The notes beneath the pieces are model-generated. The model searched no databases. It was given only the letters and a program-made list of their open reading frames with translations, and was not told where the DNA came from. The position numbers and the translations under genes were made by a program. From Thermoflexales bacterium (lineage in GTDB: Bacteria; Chloroflexota; Anaerolineae; J036; Brachytrichaceae), in assembly GCA_025056965.1 (NCBI GenBank), contig JANWVF010000003.1:1-50485 (forward strand): a stretch of 50,485 nucleotides of DNA, read 5' to 3'. This document shows positions 1 through 9,129 of this stretch, in pieces (the first letter of the stretch is position 1; each line of letters opens with the position of its first letter).

Positions 1-2
1 TG

Positions 3-1046
3 CCCGAACCGTTGCGGGTATGGGGCAAGCGCATCACGGAGCGCGAATTCGTCTTCGTCCGTGCACACGCCGGCGGACAGGTGGGCGTCGGCTATGGGCT
101 TGGCCGCATCGCCGGGGTGATCGAGATCGTCGAGCGTCACCTCAAGCCACTGGTCATCAGCCGGCCGGCGCACGCCATCCGTTCGATCTGGGATGCGGCG
201 CGGCGCGCCATGCGCATGGTCGGTGAAAGCGGCGCCTTCGCCCGCGCGCTGTCGGTCGTAGATCTCGCCTTATGGGACTTGCACGCCAAGCTGTTGGGCG
301 CGCCGATTTGGAAGCTGCTCGGCGGAGACCGGTGCGACATCCCTTGCATCGCCATTGCCGGTTACTATCGCCCCGACGATCCGGTCGGCAAAGTGCGGCG
401 CGACGCCGAGGCGCTCACCGCAGCCGGTTATACGCGCTTCAAGCTGCCCATCGGCGAAGATCGCGACCTAGATGTGCAACGGGTGCGCGCCATGCGCGAG
501 GTTGTAGGCAAGGACGCGCTGATCGGCGTAGATGCTTCCGGCGCGTTCGACTCGATCAAGCAAGCGCTGGCGACGTGGCGGGAGATCGAGCGCTTCGACG
601 TGGCATTTCTCGAAGATCCCTTCCCCGCGAGTCAAGCGCGGCTGGCCGTCGCGCTGGCCCGGCGCGGCGATGTGCGGGTCGCCTTCGGCGAATCGCTCTC
701 CACACCCGACCTGCTCCAGGCGCTTGGCTCGCCCGGCGGCGTAGACATCCTGCGGCCCGATGCGACGCATCAGATGGGCTTGACCGGCTACTTGCAGGCC
801 ACTGCGCCGGCACTAGAGCACCGCACGACGATCTTCCCGCACTACTTTCCCGACATCCATGCGCCGCTGGTTGCCGCGCTGGGCGGCGCATGGGTTGAAG
901 AGTCGCCGGCAGAGGCGGATACGGTGGGCTTTCGCCTGCTGCGCGCCGAGCAGCCGGCCATCCGATCGGGGATGTGGCCGATCAACGAACGCCCCGGCTT
1001 TGGGATCGCCTGGGACGAAGAGGCACTGCAACGGTTTCGCTGCTGA
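3..1046 (+). CDS. Enolase-superfamily (mandelate racemase/muconate lactonizing-like) protein, 5' end cut by window
   Basis: The reading frame is open to the left edge (codons Pro-Glu-Pro precede the TTG at 12), so the true start lies outside. Numbering from the TTG, the metal ligands of the superfamily barrel are present: D174 in VDASG, E201 in FLEDP and E227 in FGES, with D250 and H277 in the positions of the usual Asp-His dyad. The KxK motif that normally carries the catalytic base reads K144-L-P146, so the second lysine is missing. The protein is therefore probably an acid-sugar dehydratase or racemase relative, but the substrate cannot be named and the chemistry may differ from the mandelate racemase subgroup. 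It converges with the aldehyde dehydrogenase on the other strand, with 12 bases between them. Family assignment is firm; specific function is unknown. Confidence 0.8.
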   Translation, partial: PEPLRVWGKRITEREFVFVRAHAGGQVGVGYGLGRIAGVIEIVERHLKPLVISRPAHAIRSIWDAARRAMRMVGESGAFARALSVVDLALWDLHAKLLGAPIWKLLGGDRCDIPCIAIAGYYRPDDPVGKVRRDAEALTAAGYTRFKLPIGEDRDLDVQRVRAMREVVGKDALIGVDASGAFDSIKQALATWREIERFDVAFLEDPFPASQARLAVALARRGDVRVAFGESLSTPDLLQALGSPGGVDILRPDATHQMGLTGYLQATAPALEHRTTIFPHYFPDIHAPLVAALGGAWVEESPAEADTVGFRLLRAEQPAIRSGMWPINERPGFGIAWDEEALQRFRC

Positions 1047-1058
1047 CGTGACGTCGCC

Positions 1059-2486
1059 TCACGCGTTCAAGTTGATCACCATTAACTTCGGCTCAGTCAT
1101 CTCCTCGATCGCGTATTTGACGCCCTCGCGCCCCATGCCGCTGGCCTTCACGCCGCCGTAGGGCATGTGATCCACACGGAAGGTGGATACATCGTTCACC
1201 TGTAGGCCGCCGACCTCGATCTCGTCGTAGGCCTTCATGATGCGCCCCACGTCGCGGGTGAACACGCCGCCCTGCAGACCGTAATCAGTGCTGTTGGCCA
1301 GCGCGATGGCTTCCTCGAAGGTATCGTAAGGGCTGACGGTGAGCACCGGCGCGAACACCTCCTGACAGCTCACCTTCATCTCGCGGTTCACGTCGCCCAG
1401 CACGGTAGGATGCAGCAGGGCGCCTTGGCGGCCGTTGCCCAGCAGCTTGCGCGCGCCCTGCGCCAGCGCCTCGTTCACCCAGGCTTCGGCCTGCATCGCC
1501 GCGCGCTCGGTGATCATCGGACCGACGTCGGTCTCTTCCAAGCGCGGGTCGCCCACTTTCAGCGCGTTAATCTCATCGAGCAGCGCCTCCAGAGCTTCGT
1601 TGTAGATCGGGCGATGGATGAGCACGCGCTGCACGCTGATGCAATTCTGGCCGGCGTTGGTAAAGCCGCCGAAGGCGATGCGCTTGGCGGCATAGCCGAT
1701 GTTGGCATCTTCATGCACGATGGCTGCCGCGTTGCCGCCCAGTTCCAGCGCGCTCCGCTTGCGCCCGCATATGCGCTTGAGGTGCCAGCCGACCTCGCTG
1801 CTTCCGGTGAAAGAAAACATGGCGATGCGCTCATCGCGCACCAGGGTTTCGGCCTGCGCGCCACCGCACGTCACCACGTTGACGGCCTCGGGTGGCGCGC
1901 CGGCCTCCAGCAGCATCTCGCCCAGCAACAGCGCCGAGAGCGGCGTGGCGCTGGCCGGCTTGAGGATGAAGGCATTGCCGGCCGCTAGCGCCGGCGCAAC
2001 CTTATGGCAGGCTAGGTTGAGCGGATAGTTGAACGGCGCGATGCATAGGATGACGCCGAGCGGAAAGCGCCGCACGATGCCGATGCGGTTCTCGCCGTCC
2101 TTCGTCCAGTCCATGTTGATGACCTCGCCGGGAATGCGGCGGGCTTCCTCGGACGCCACGAAGACAGTCTGTTTGGCGCGTGCCACTTCGGCGCGGGCAG
2201 CCTTCTTGGTCTTACCGCCCTCCATCACCAGGACGTTCACCAATTCCTCGGTACGATCCTCCATCTGCGCGTGCAGCCGCCGCAGAATGGCCGAACGCTC
2301 ATGCGCCGGCAACTTGCGCATGACCCGTGCGCCGCGCTGCGCCGCTTGCACGGCAGACTCAAGATCATCGTCGTCCGGCGCGTAGATCGTGGCGACCAAC
2401 TCGCCGGTGTAGGGGAATCTCACCTCGAACGTCTTTTGTCCGGCGCGCCACTGGCCGCCGATGAGGAACTTCTTTGGGTCGCTCAT
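1059..2486 (-). CDS. NAD(P)-dependent aldehyde dehydrogenase
   Basis: A full-length, 475-residue ALDH-superfamily enzyme that oxidises an aldehyde to the acid using NAD(P)+ in the cytoplasm. The catalytic set is complete: N153 (PFNYP), K176 (LKPAS), E248 (ELGGN) and C282 (GQNC). The overall style resembles the non-phosphorylating glyceraldehyde-3-phosphate, lactaldehyde or phosphonoacetaldehyde dehydrogenase branch, but the substrate cannot be fixed from sequence alone. It lies 45 bases downstream of the HtrA-like gene on the same strand and could be co-transcribed with it. The ATG at 2486 directly precedes the usual short N-terminus of the family. Confidence 0.9.
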   Translation of the reverse strand: MSDPKKFLIGGQWRAGQKTFEVRFPYTGELVATIYAPDDDDLESAVQAAQRGARVMRKLPAHERSAILRRLHAQMEDRTEELVNVLVMEGGKTKKAARAEVARAKQTVFVASEEARRIPGEVINMDWTKDGENRIGIVRRFPLGVILCIAPFNYPLNLACHKVAPALAAGNAFILKPASATPLSALLLGEMLLEAGAPPEAVNVVTCGGAQAETLVRDERIAMFSFTGSSEVGWHLKRICGRKRSALELGGNAAAIVHEDANIGYAAKRIAFGGFTNAGQNCISVQRVLIHRPIYNEALEALLDEINALKVGDPRLEETDVGPMITERAAMQAEAWVNEALAQGARKLLGNGRQGALLHPTVLGDVNREMKVSCQEVFAPVLTVSPYDTFEEAIALANSTDYGLQGGVFTRDVGRIMKAYDEIEVGGLQVNDVSTFRVDHMPYGGVKASGMGREGVKYAIEEMTEPKLMVINLNA

Positions 2487-2531
2487 GATGATTTGACTTC
2501 GTGATGCTTGGCCGGCAGCAGCCAGCGCGCT

Positions 2532-3686
2532 CTAGGGTCGAGCGGTGAGCGTCGCTGTCAGCGTGATCGGCTGTCCGTCACGGATGAGCGAGAGCTTGAC
2601 CGTGTCACCCACCCGCTTATTGTTCTCCAGATAGATGGTCAACTGGTCGCGCGTCGCGATCGGGCGGTCGTCTACGGCCACCAGGATATCGCCGCCGATC
2701 AACAGATAGCCGCCGCGCACCCGCAACTGCTGGGTCGCGCCGCGCACTCCGGCGCGGTCGGCAGCAGCGCCGGGCTGCAACTGTGCGATCAGCAGACCAC
2801 GCTCCACCGGCAACTGCAACGCGCGCGCCAGGTCCGGCGTGATCTCATAGGCGGTCAGCCCTAGCCAGGGATGGTCATAACGCCCCTTGGCGATCAGCTC
2901 CGGGACGACGCGCTTGACCGTGTCGGCGGGCACGGCGAAACCGATGCCGACCGATCCACCGGTGGGGCTACGAATGCTGGTGTTCACGCCGATCACCTCG
3001 CCGCGCAGGTTGAGCAGCGGCCCGCCGGAGTTGCCGGGGTTGATCGCGGCGTCGGTCTGGATCACTTCGCCCAGCGCGGCTTGATCTTCGCGCTCGATGG
3101 TGCGGCCGAGCGCGCTGATGACGCCGGTGGTCAACGTGCGATCGAGGCCGAAGGGATTGCCGATGGCCAACACGCGCATGCCTACCTTCAAGTTCTTCGT
3201 CGTGCCCATCGGCAGCGGCCTAATCTGCTCCGGCGAGAGGTTATCGGCGCGCAGCACTGCCAGGTCGGAGTAGGCATCCGCGCCGATCACACGGGCGCTG
3301 GTGCGCGTGCCGTCGGCCAAGACGATCTCAATCTCATCCGCGCCTTCCACCACGTGATGGTTGGTGACGATATGCCCTTGATCGTCGAAGAAGAAGCCAG
3401 AACCGGTGCCCTCGTTTGGCACAACCCCGCGGAAGAAGTCGAACACCTGCGTGCGGGTCGTGATGTGCACGACCGAGGGGCTGGCGCGCTCGTAGAGCTC
3501 GACGAAGAGCTGCTCGGCCAGCAGCTCGATCGAGCCTAGCTCGGAGAGCGACGGGAGCGCGGCGGGGGTCGCCGTGGGCGCCGGCGTCGCCGTGATCACG
3601 ACAACGCGCGGCGGCGCGGCACACCCCGCCGACAACGCAATCATCACTACAGGCAGAGCAAGGCGTCGGATGACCGAATCAATCAT
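2532..3686 (-). CDS. HtrA/DegP-type serine protease, lipoprotein, with PDZ domain
   Basis: This is a 384-residue S1C-family protease for quality control of exported proteins. Residues 1-22 form a lipoprotein signal with lipobox Ser-Ala-Gly-Cys22. A Thr/Pro/Ala-rich linker (about 30-45) follows. The trypsin-like domain carries the triad H111 (NHHV), D141 (YSDLAV) and S220 (NPGNSGGP). One PDZ domain occupies about residues 275-384. A good ribosome binding site (GAGGTGAT) lies six bases before the ATG. The 170-base spacer upstream separates it from the ALDH16-type gene, so it probably has its own promoter. It is expected to be anchored on the outer face of the cytoplasmic membrane. Confidence 0.93.
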   Translation of the reverse strand: MIDSVIRRLALPVVMIALSAGCAAPPRVVVITATPAPTATPAALPSLSELGSIELLAEQLFVELYERASPSVVHITTRTQVFDFFRGVVPNEGTGSGFFFDDQGHIVTNHHVVEGADEIEIVLADGTRTSARVIGADAYSDLAVLRADNLSPEQIRPLPMGTTKNLKVGMRVLAIGNPFGLDRTLTTGVISALGRTIEREDQAALGEVIQTDAAINPGNSGGPLLNLRGEVIGVNTSIRSPTGGSVGIGFAVPADTVKRVVPELIAKGRYDHPWLGLTAYEITPDLARALQLPVERGLLIAQLQPGAAADRAGVRGATQQLRVRGGYLLIGGDILVAVDDRPIATRDQLTIYLENNKRVGDTVKLSLIRDGQPITLTATLTARP

Positions 3687-3804
3687 GGATCACCTCATCG
3701 GGAACGAGCCTAGCGAACCCGCATTAGCGAGAAGTTAGCACCGCCTCATGCTTCATGCAGCGAGTGACATTCGCCTCACCTGCGGATGCGCGGCAACGGC
3801 TCGA

Positions 3805-3821
3805 TGCCGTACCGCACGGCA
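3805..3821 (-). terminator. Weak stem-loop after the ALDH16-type gene
   Basis: A 6-bp inverted repeat (TGCCGT/ACGGCA) with a 5-base loop lies 35 bases beyond the stop codon at 3857. No T-run follows it on the minus strand, so it is at best a poor intrinsic terminator. The remaining spacer up to the HtrA-like start at 3686 holds no convincing gene. Confidence 0.2.
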
Positions 3822-3856
3822 CGCCCATCGCTTGAAGTTGCAGCGCAGCGCACCGC

Positions 3857-6274
3857 TCACGCGCCATATGGCACCCAGACATTCTTCACCTGCGTCGCCT
3901 GGCGCAGCATCTCGGCCTGCTCGGCTGCGTCGAGCATCAACCAGTCGCGCGGCCGGCCGTAGCTCACCCAGGTGCGTTTCAGGTTGTTCACGGAAGCGCG
4001 CTCGACCATCGCGCTGCCGTCAGCACTTCCAAAGTACCACATCGCATCCACGTCGGCATGCTCGGCCAATACCTTCGCTAACTCGTCGCGCATGCCGGTG
4101 ACGATGTTCACGACGCCGCCGGGCAGGTCGCTGGTGTCGAGCACTTGATACAGATCGGTCGCCGAGAGCGGATGCAGGGGCGAGGGGATCAGGACGATCG
4201 TGTTGCCCATGCTGATGGCGGCAGCCATGAGCGTGATCGGCGCCAACAGCGGCGCTTCGTCCGGACAGGCGATGCCGATGACGCCGATCGGTTCGTGCAG
4301 CGCCAGCGTGATGGCGCGGAACGGCGTGCGATGCAGAGCGCCATCGTATTTGTCCGCCCACGCGGCGAAGGTGAAGAGCCGCTCAAGCGCTGCGTCCACC
4401 TCGCGCTCGGCCGCAGATTCATCGCAGGCAGTCTGCTGCGCCAAGCGCGCGGCAAACTCGGCCCGCCGCGCGTTCAGGTTCTCCGCGATGTAATACAGGA
4501 TCTGGGCACGGTTATGCGCCGTTTGCTCGCCCCAGGCCGAAGCGGCACGCGCTGCCTCGACTGCGTTCCGAATGTCTTTGCGATTGCCCGCGCCCACCTC
4601 GCCGATCGGACGCCCATCGGCAGCGTAGATCACCTGGCTGTAGCCCGAATCGGGGCGCATTTGTCTGCCGCCGATGTAGAGCTTAGGCGTGCGATCAATG
4701 TCGCACGACCGCAAGTCGGCGCTCGGCGCCTTGGCGTCACGGTATGCCCTGGCTGCTCGCCGGTCGCCGTTGGCATTTGAAACGGCGATCCGCGCTTGCA
4801 CCGCCTGCCTCGGCTGCACATACTCGAAGAGCCCCTCTAAGCCGCCTTCGCGACCGAAGCCACTCTCGCGGTAGCCTCCAAAGCCGGATGCAGCGTCGAA
4901 CAGGTTGGTACTGTTGATCCACACCACGCCGGCTTTGATCTTGCCGGCCACGTCCAGCGCCAAGTTGATGTCCTCGCTCCATACGCTCGCCGCCAGGCCG
5001 TAGCGCGTGTTGTTGGCCAGGGCGACGGCCTCAGGCGGCGTGCGGAAGGTCATCGCCACCAACACCGGCCCGAAGATTTCCACCTGCGCGATAGTCGCCG
5101 CCGGCGAGACGTCGGTGAACAGCGTAGGAGGATAGAAGTAACCTTCGGTTGGGCAGGCCCAGGCAGGCTGCCACATCGTCGCGCCTTCGGCTTTGCCCTG
5201 CTCAACCAGGCGGGTGATTTTTTGCAACTGCGCAGGCGCGATGATCGCCCCGATGTCTATCGCTTTGTCCAACGGATCGCCGACTCTCAGCTTCTCCATG
5301 CGCGCGCGCAGCTTGTCATAGAACTTAGGCGCGACACCCTCTTGCACGAGCAAGCGCGAGCCGGCGCAGCACACCTGGCCCTGGTTGAACCAAATGGCGT
5401 CCACCACCCCTTCAATAGCGCTATCCAAGTCGGCATCGTCAAACACGATGAAAGGCGACTTGCCGCCCAGCTCCAGCGATAGCCTCTTGCCGCTGCCGGC
5501 TGTCGCGGCGCGAATTTGCTTGCCGACTTCCGTCGAGCCGGTGAAAGCGATCTTGTCCACATCGGGGTGGTTGACGATCATCTCGCCCACCCGACCGTCG
5601 CCGGTGACGATGTTGACGACGCCGGGCGGCAGGCCGATCGCCTCGCAGATTTCGGCAAAGCGCAGCGCCGTGAGTGGCGTCCACTCGGCAGGCTTGAGCA
5701 CCACCGTGTTGCCCGTCGCCAGCGCCGGTGCGATCTTCCAGGCCAGCATCAGCAGCGGGAAGTTCCACGGGATGATTTGCCCGATCACACCGAGCGGGGC
5801 ATAGTCGGCCAGGGCGGTCTCCATCAACTGCGCCCAGCCGGCATGATGATAAAAATGCCGCGCGACGAGCGGCACGTCAATATCGCGCGTCTCGCGAATC
5901 GGCTTGCCGTTGTCCAGCGATTCAAGCACGGCGAACAGACGGGCATGCTTCTGAACTTGGCGCGCCATTGCGTAGAGGTAGCGCGCGCGCACGTGGCCAG
6001 GCGTCCGCGACCACGACTCGAAAGCTCGACGCGCCGCGGCCACGGCGGCATCTACTTCATCCTGCGTCGCCTGGGTAACCCGAGCGAGAGGCCGGCCGGT
6101 CGCCGGGTTCAGGCTGTCGAACAAGCGCTGCGGGTCAGGCGGCGTCCATCGGCCGGCGATGAACTGGCCGAAGGTGCGCCCGCGTTCGTCTAGCCAGGCC
6201 AGCGCTGGCTTGGCGCTCTCCGGCGCCGGGCCGTAGGCCATGGTGTGGAATATCTCCGCGACCGAAGCGGTCAT
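3857..6274 (-). CDS. ALDH16-type two-domain aldehyde dehydrogenase
   Basis: At 805 residues this is much longer than a normal ALDH (about 480-500). Residues 1-490 form a complete ALDH domain with N171 (PWNFP), K194 (LKPAE), E268 (ELGGK) and C302 (GQVCC). Residues about 525-805 are a second, shortened ALDH-like domain: the Asn position reads CPDEAP, the Lys position reads LIPSP, and the part that would hold the Glu and Cys is absent. The C-terminus (KNVWVPYGA) resembles bacterial ALDH16 proteins, whose second domain is structural and helps dimerisation. It therefore probably oxidises medium- or long-chain aldehydes with the first domain only. The flavin monooxygenase gene lies 13 bases upstream, so the two are likely co-transcribed. 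Substrate is not known. Confidence 0.9.
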   Translation of the reverse strand: MTASVAEIFHTMAYGPAPESAKPALAWLDERGRTFGQFIAGRWTPPDPQRLFDSLNPATGRPLARVTQATQDEVDAAVAAARRAFESWSRTPGHVRARYLYAMARQVQKHARLFAVLESLDNGKPIRETRDIDVPLVARHFYHHAGWAQLMETALADYAPLGVIGQIIPWNFPLLMLAWKIAPALATGNTVVLKPAEWTPLTALRFAEICEAIGLPPGVVNIVTGDGRVGEMIVNHPDVDKIAFTGSTEVGKQIRAATAGSGKRLSLELGGKSPFIVFDDADLDSAIEGVVDAIWFNQGQVCCAGSRLLVQEGVAPKFYDKLRARMEKLRVGDPLDKAIDIGAIIAPAQLQKITRLVEQGKAEGATMWQPAWACPTEGYFYPPTLFTDVSPAATIAQVEIFGPVLVAMTFRTPPEAVALANNTRYGLAASVWSEDINLALDVAGKIKAGVVWINSTNLFDAASGFGGYRESGFGREGGLEGLFEYVQPRQAVQARIAVSNANGDRRAARAYRDAKAPSADLRSCDIDRTPKLYIGGRQMRPDSGYSQVIYAADGRPIGEVGAGNRKDIRNAVEAARAASAWGEQTAHNRAQILYYIAENLNARRAEFAARLAQQTACDESAAEREVDAALERLFTFAAWADKYDGALHRTPFRAITLALHEPIGVIGIACPDEAPLLAPITLMAAAISMGNTIVLIPSPLHPLSATDLYQVLDTSDLPGGVVNIVTGMRDELAKVLAEHADVDAMWYFGSADGSAMVERASVNNLKRTWVSYGRPRDWLMLDAAEQAEMLRQATQVKNVWVPYGA

Positions 6275-6287
6275 AGTCGCGCGCCTC

Positions 6288-7595
6288 CTACGCCATCTTC
6301 CTGATCAGCTTCTTAAGGTGTTCGCGATAGCTGAAGTGTTCCACCTCGACGTAGTGCCGCGTGGAATCTTTGTACTTGATGCCGCGATTGTGCGGCTGCT
6401 CGGCCGTGGCTTTCAGCCTGCGCATCACTTCGGCCTTGGCCGGGTTATTGCGCTGTGCGCAGATGAACTTGGCCACCGCTTGCGATTGATAGTCCACCAA
6501 GCCCCACTGCCCGCTGTCCGGTTGGATCAGGCCGATGACGAATAGGTTGTCGTAGTGGGGGTGGAAGATGTGCCAGTAGAGCAGCGGTTTGCCGTCTTTC
6601 CAGTTCAGATAGCGCTTCTCGATGAAAGGAAAGGTGATGTTGAAGCCGGTGGAGTAGATGATCACATCAACCTGTTCTTCGCTGCCGTCCTTGAAGCGCA
6701 CGCGATCACCGCACAGTTCGGCCACGTCAGGTTTAACTTTGATATCACCCTGGCCGACGTAGTAAAGGATCAGCTGATTGACGATCGGGTGTGTTTCAAA
6801 GAACTTGTGATCGGGCTTGGGCAGCCCATAGTCCTGCGGCAGGCCAATCAACAGCTTCAAGATGATCGAGTAAAGCCAGCGCTGGAGGGTGAGCGGCACG
6901 CGCAAGCGCAACAGCAGCTCGTTCACCTGATCGGAGGGCTTGCCGAACGTATATTTCGGGTTGTAGTAGTAGCCCCGGCGGACGCTGTGAAAGGTGACCT
7001 TCGCGTTTTGCGCGCTCTCCACGGCGATGTCGCAGCCGCTATTGCCGGCGCCGACCACAAGCACGCGCTTATCCACCAGCACGTCGGGCGTCTTGTATTG
7101 GCACGAGTGCAGCACCAGGCCGTCGAACTTGCCGGGATAGTTCGGCCACTTCGGATCCCAGTTGTGCCCGTTGCAGATGATCACGCCGCCGTAGCGTCGC
7201 GTCTCACCCGTGCTCAGCGTCACATCCCAGAGCGGGCTGGTCGCATTCTCATCGGTCGGGACGATGCGCTCGACGCTGGTGTTGAAAGTAATCAGCTCGT
7301 ACAAGCCAAAGTGCCGCGCGTAGCTCTTGATGTACTCATGCGCCTGCCAGTGGCTGGGGTAGTCCGGATACTCCTTCGGCATCGGGAAGTCGGTGTATTC
7401 CGTGCCGGGCTTGGACGAGATCAGATGGGTGGACTTATAGACGCTGCTGCCCGGTTTGCCGTAATACCAGTTGCCGCCCACGTCGTCGAGCTTCTCGAAC
7501 ACGTCGCAGGGGATGCCATGTTGTTTGAGGTTCTTGGCTGCAGCTAAGCCGGATGTGCCGGCGCCAACGATGCAGTAGCGATTCGAGTAGTCCAT
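6288..7595 (-). CDS. Flavin-containing monooxygenase (FMO-like)
   Basis: A 435-residue class B flavoprotein monooxygenase. The FAD-binding Rossmann motif GAGTSG lies at residues 11-16. The FMO signature FxGxxxHxxxY is present (FDG, then H and Y in the HSCQY stretch). A second NADPH-binding GAGNSG motif lies near residue 190. The protein would oxygenate a soft nucleophile or ketone with O2 and NADPH; the substrate cannot be told. It is sandwiched between the LutC-like gene (4 bases upstream) and the ALDH16-type gene (13 bases downstream), which points to one transcript and perhaps a shared oxidative catabolic role. Confidence 0.88.
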   Translation of the reverse strand: MDYSNRYCIVGAGTSGLAAAKNLKQHGIPCDVFEKLDDVGGNWYYGKPGSSVYKSTHLISSKPGTEYTDFPMPKEYPDYPSHWQAHEYIKSYARHFGLYELITFNTSVERIVPTDENATSPLWDVTLSTGETRRYGGVIICNGHNWDPKWPNYPGKFDGLVLHSCQYKTPDVLVDKRVLVVGAGNSGCDIAVESAQNAKVTFHSVRRGYYYNPKYTFGKPSDQVNELLLRLRVPLTLQRWLYSIILKLLIGLPQDYGLPKPDHKFFETHPIVNQLILYYVGQGDIKVKPDVAELCGDRVRFKDGSEEQVDVIIYSTGFNITFPFIEKRYLNWKDGKPLLYWHIFHPHYDNLFVIGLIQPDSGQWGLVDYQSQAVAKFICAQRNNPAKAEVMRRLKATAEQPHNRGIKYKDSTRHYVEVEHFSYREHLKKLIRKMA

Positions 7596-7599
7596 CTCG

Positions 7600-8262
7600 T
7601 TAATTCTCTATCAAAATCACGTGCAGTTCCAATGGCCCGTGCACGCCGAAGACCGGGTGCATTTCGATGTCGCTGGTGCGGCTGCTGCCGGTGATCAGCG
7701 TAACGTTGCTGCTGCGGCGGAAGACGTCGAGCCGTTGGGCGCGCTGCGCGGCAATATAGTCCTCCAAACGCGGCAGAATTCGATCCTCGGTCAGGATGGC
7801 GATGTGCACGGGGGGAAGCAACGAGGCCATGCGCGGCTTGCCCGGTCCGGACGACAGGATCAGCGTGCCGGTCGCCGCGATTGCCCAGTCGGCGCCAGTC
7901 AGCCCTGCCTCGGCCGTCGCTACTGTGGCGTTATCCCCTTGGACGCGCGCGATGCCCAACTCATCGAGCAGCGCTACGACGCCCGACAGCGGGATGTGGG
8001 GCTCGTCCCACATCGTGATGCGCCGCACATTGCGACTGATCAGTAGGTCGCGCAGCGCGCGCCGAGCAGCTGACTCATCAGGCATAACCTGCACGTTGCC
8101 TTTGACGCGCTCGGCTTCGGCGACGAAGCGCGCTTTCAAATCTTCATCCGGCGACAGGCGAGTGACCGGCAGATATTGCGTCGGCGGATGGTCGGGAAAG
8201 GGTGACCGTTGGGCGATGGCCTGGCGTAGCCGGCTAAGGATGTCCTCGCGGGCGGACGACAT
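7600..8262 (-). CDS. LutC/YkgG-family (LUD domain) protein
   Basis: A 220-residue protein of the LUD family, which includes LutC of the LutABC lactate-oxidising complex. The N-terminus (REDILSRLRQAI) and the central Gly-rich stretch (TGADWAIAATGTLIL), followed by an S-G-P-G-K-P turn, are typical of the family. LutA and LutB partners are not next to it; the neighbour is a flavin monooxygenase, so a true lactate-utilisation role is uncertain. The ATG at 8262 is the natural start. Family assignment is good and function is only inferred. Confidence 0.85.
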   Translation of the reverse strand: MSSAREDILSRLRQAIAQRSPFPDHPPTQYLPVTRLSPDEDLKARFVAEAERVKGNVQVMPDESAARRALRDLLISRNVRRITMWDEPHIPLSGVVALLDELGIARVQGDNATVATAEAGLTGADWAIAATGTLILSSGPGKPRMASLLPPVHIAILTEDRILPRLEDYIAAQRAQRLDVFRRSSNVTLITGSSRTSDIEMHPVFGVHGPLELHVILIEN

Positions 8263-8300
8263 AGGCGAATTTTATGCGCTCACGCCGCACTGGCGACCGC

Positions 8301-9050
8301 TCAGATCAATCCGAAGAACAAGAGCAGGGTGCGCAAGCTCAGCAGCACCACCAACGCGCCGACGAGCACCATGAAAGGTCTGACCGGAATATGCTTCGCC
8401 ACCCAGGCCGCGAGAGGAGCGGCCAAGACGCCGCCCAGGGCAAGCGCCAGGATGATCGGCCAGTTCGATAGACCCAGCGTCACGAGAAAGGTCGCCGATG
8501 CGGCCAAAGTGACGAAAAACTCAACGACATTGACGCTGCCGATCGTCTTGCGGATGTCGTTTCCCCGAACGATCAGGTTCGAGGCCACGATCGGTCCCCA
8601 TCCACCGCTGCCCACGGCGTCAACGAAAGCACCGATGAAACCGAGCGGGATGAGGTGGCTGGTGACCTGCTGGGGTGGAAACTGGCGAAAGGCCTTAAAA
8701 ACGATGATAAAGCCCATGAGCATCAAGTAGGCAGCAACATAAGGACGCAAAGCATCGCCTGGGAAGTGCGAGAGCACATAGGCGCCGAGCACGGCACCGA
8801 TCACGCCCGGCAGCAGCAGCCTGCGCACCAGCGCGCCGTCCACGTTGCCGAAGGTGCGATGAGACAGCGCCGAAGCGCCGGTGGTGAAGCACTCGGCTGC
8901 GTGGACGGTAGCGCTCGTCACTGCCGGCGGCACGCCCAGGGAGATCAGCAACGACGAGGCAGTTACCCCATAGGCCATGCCCAGCGCCCCATCTACGATC
9001 TGCGCGATGAAGCCGGCCAGGACGAACAACAAAAACTCGGTTAGGGACAT
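8301..9050 (-). CDS. TauE/SafE-family permease (probable sulfite or organosulfonate exporter)
   Basis: A 249-residue integral membrane protein with about eight hydrophobic segments and two related halves. Typical TauE/SafE features are the N-terminal stretch with IDGALGMAYG and the second-half FVDAVGSGGWGP motif. Members export sulfite, sulfoacetate or other anions; the substrate here is not shown. It is followed by the LutC-like gene after 38 bases. A small hairpin sits just ahead of its start. Confidence 0.88.
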   Translation of the reverse strand: MSLTEFLLFVLAGFIAQIVDGALGMAYGVTASSLLISLGVPPAVTSATVHAAECFTTGASALSHRTFGNVDGALVRRLLLPGVIGAVLGAYVLSHFPGDALRPYVAAYLMLMGFIIVFKAFRQFPPQQVTSHLIPLGFIGAFVDAVGSGGWGPIVASNLIVRGNDIRKTIGSVNVVEFFVTLAASATFLVTLGLSNWPIILALALGGVLAAPLAAWVAKHIPVRPFMVLVGALVVLLSLRTLLLFFGLI

Positions 9051-9058
9051 TCTCTAGC

Positions 9059-9075
9059 AGGCAGAAACTCTGCCT
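9059..9075 (-). terminator. Small hairpin between the secreted-protein gene and the permease
   Basis: A perfect 7-bp inverted repeat (AGGCAGA/TCTGCCT) with a 3-base loop ends 8 bases before the permease ATG and lies about 55 bases after the preceding stop codon. There is no T-run, so it may be a weak terminator or a structure that masks the ribosome binding region of the permease. Confidence 0.3.
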
Positions 9076-9129
9076 TAACCGGGCAGAGCTCGGCGGCCGG
9101 AGACGAAATAGGGCTGTAGACAAGGCACG

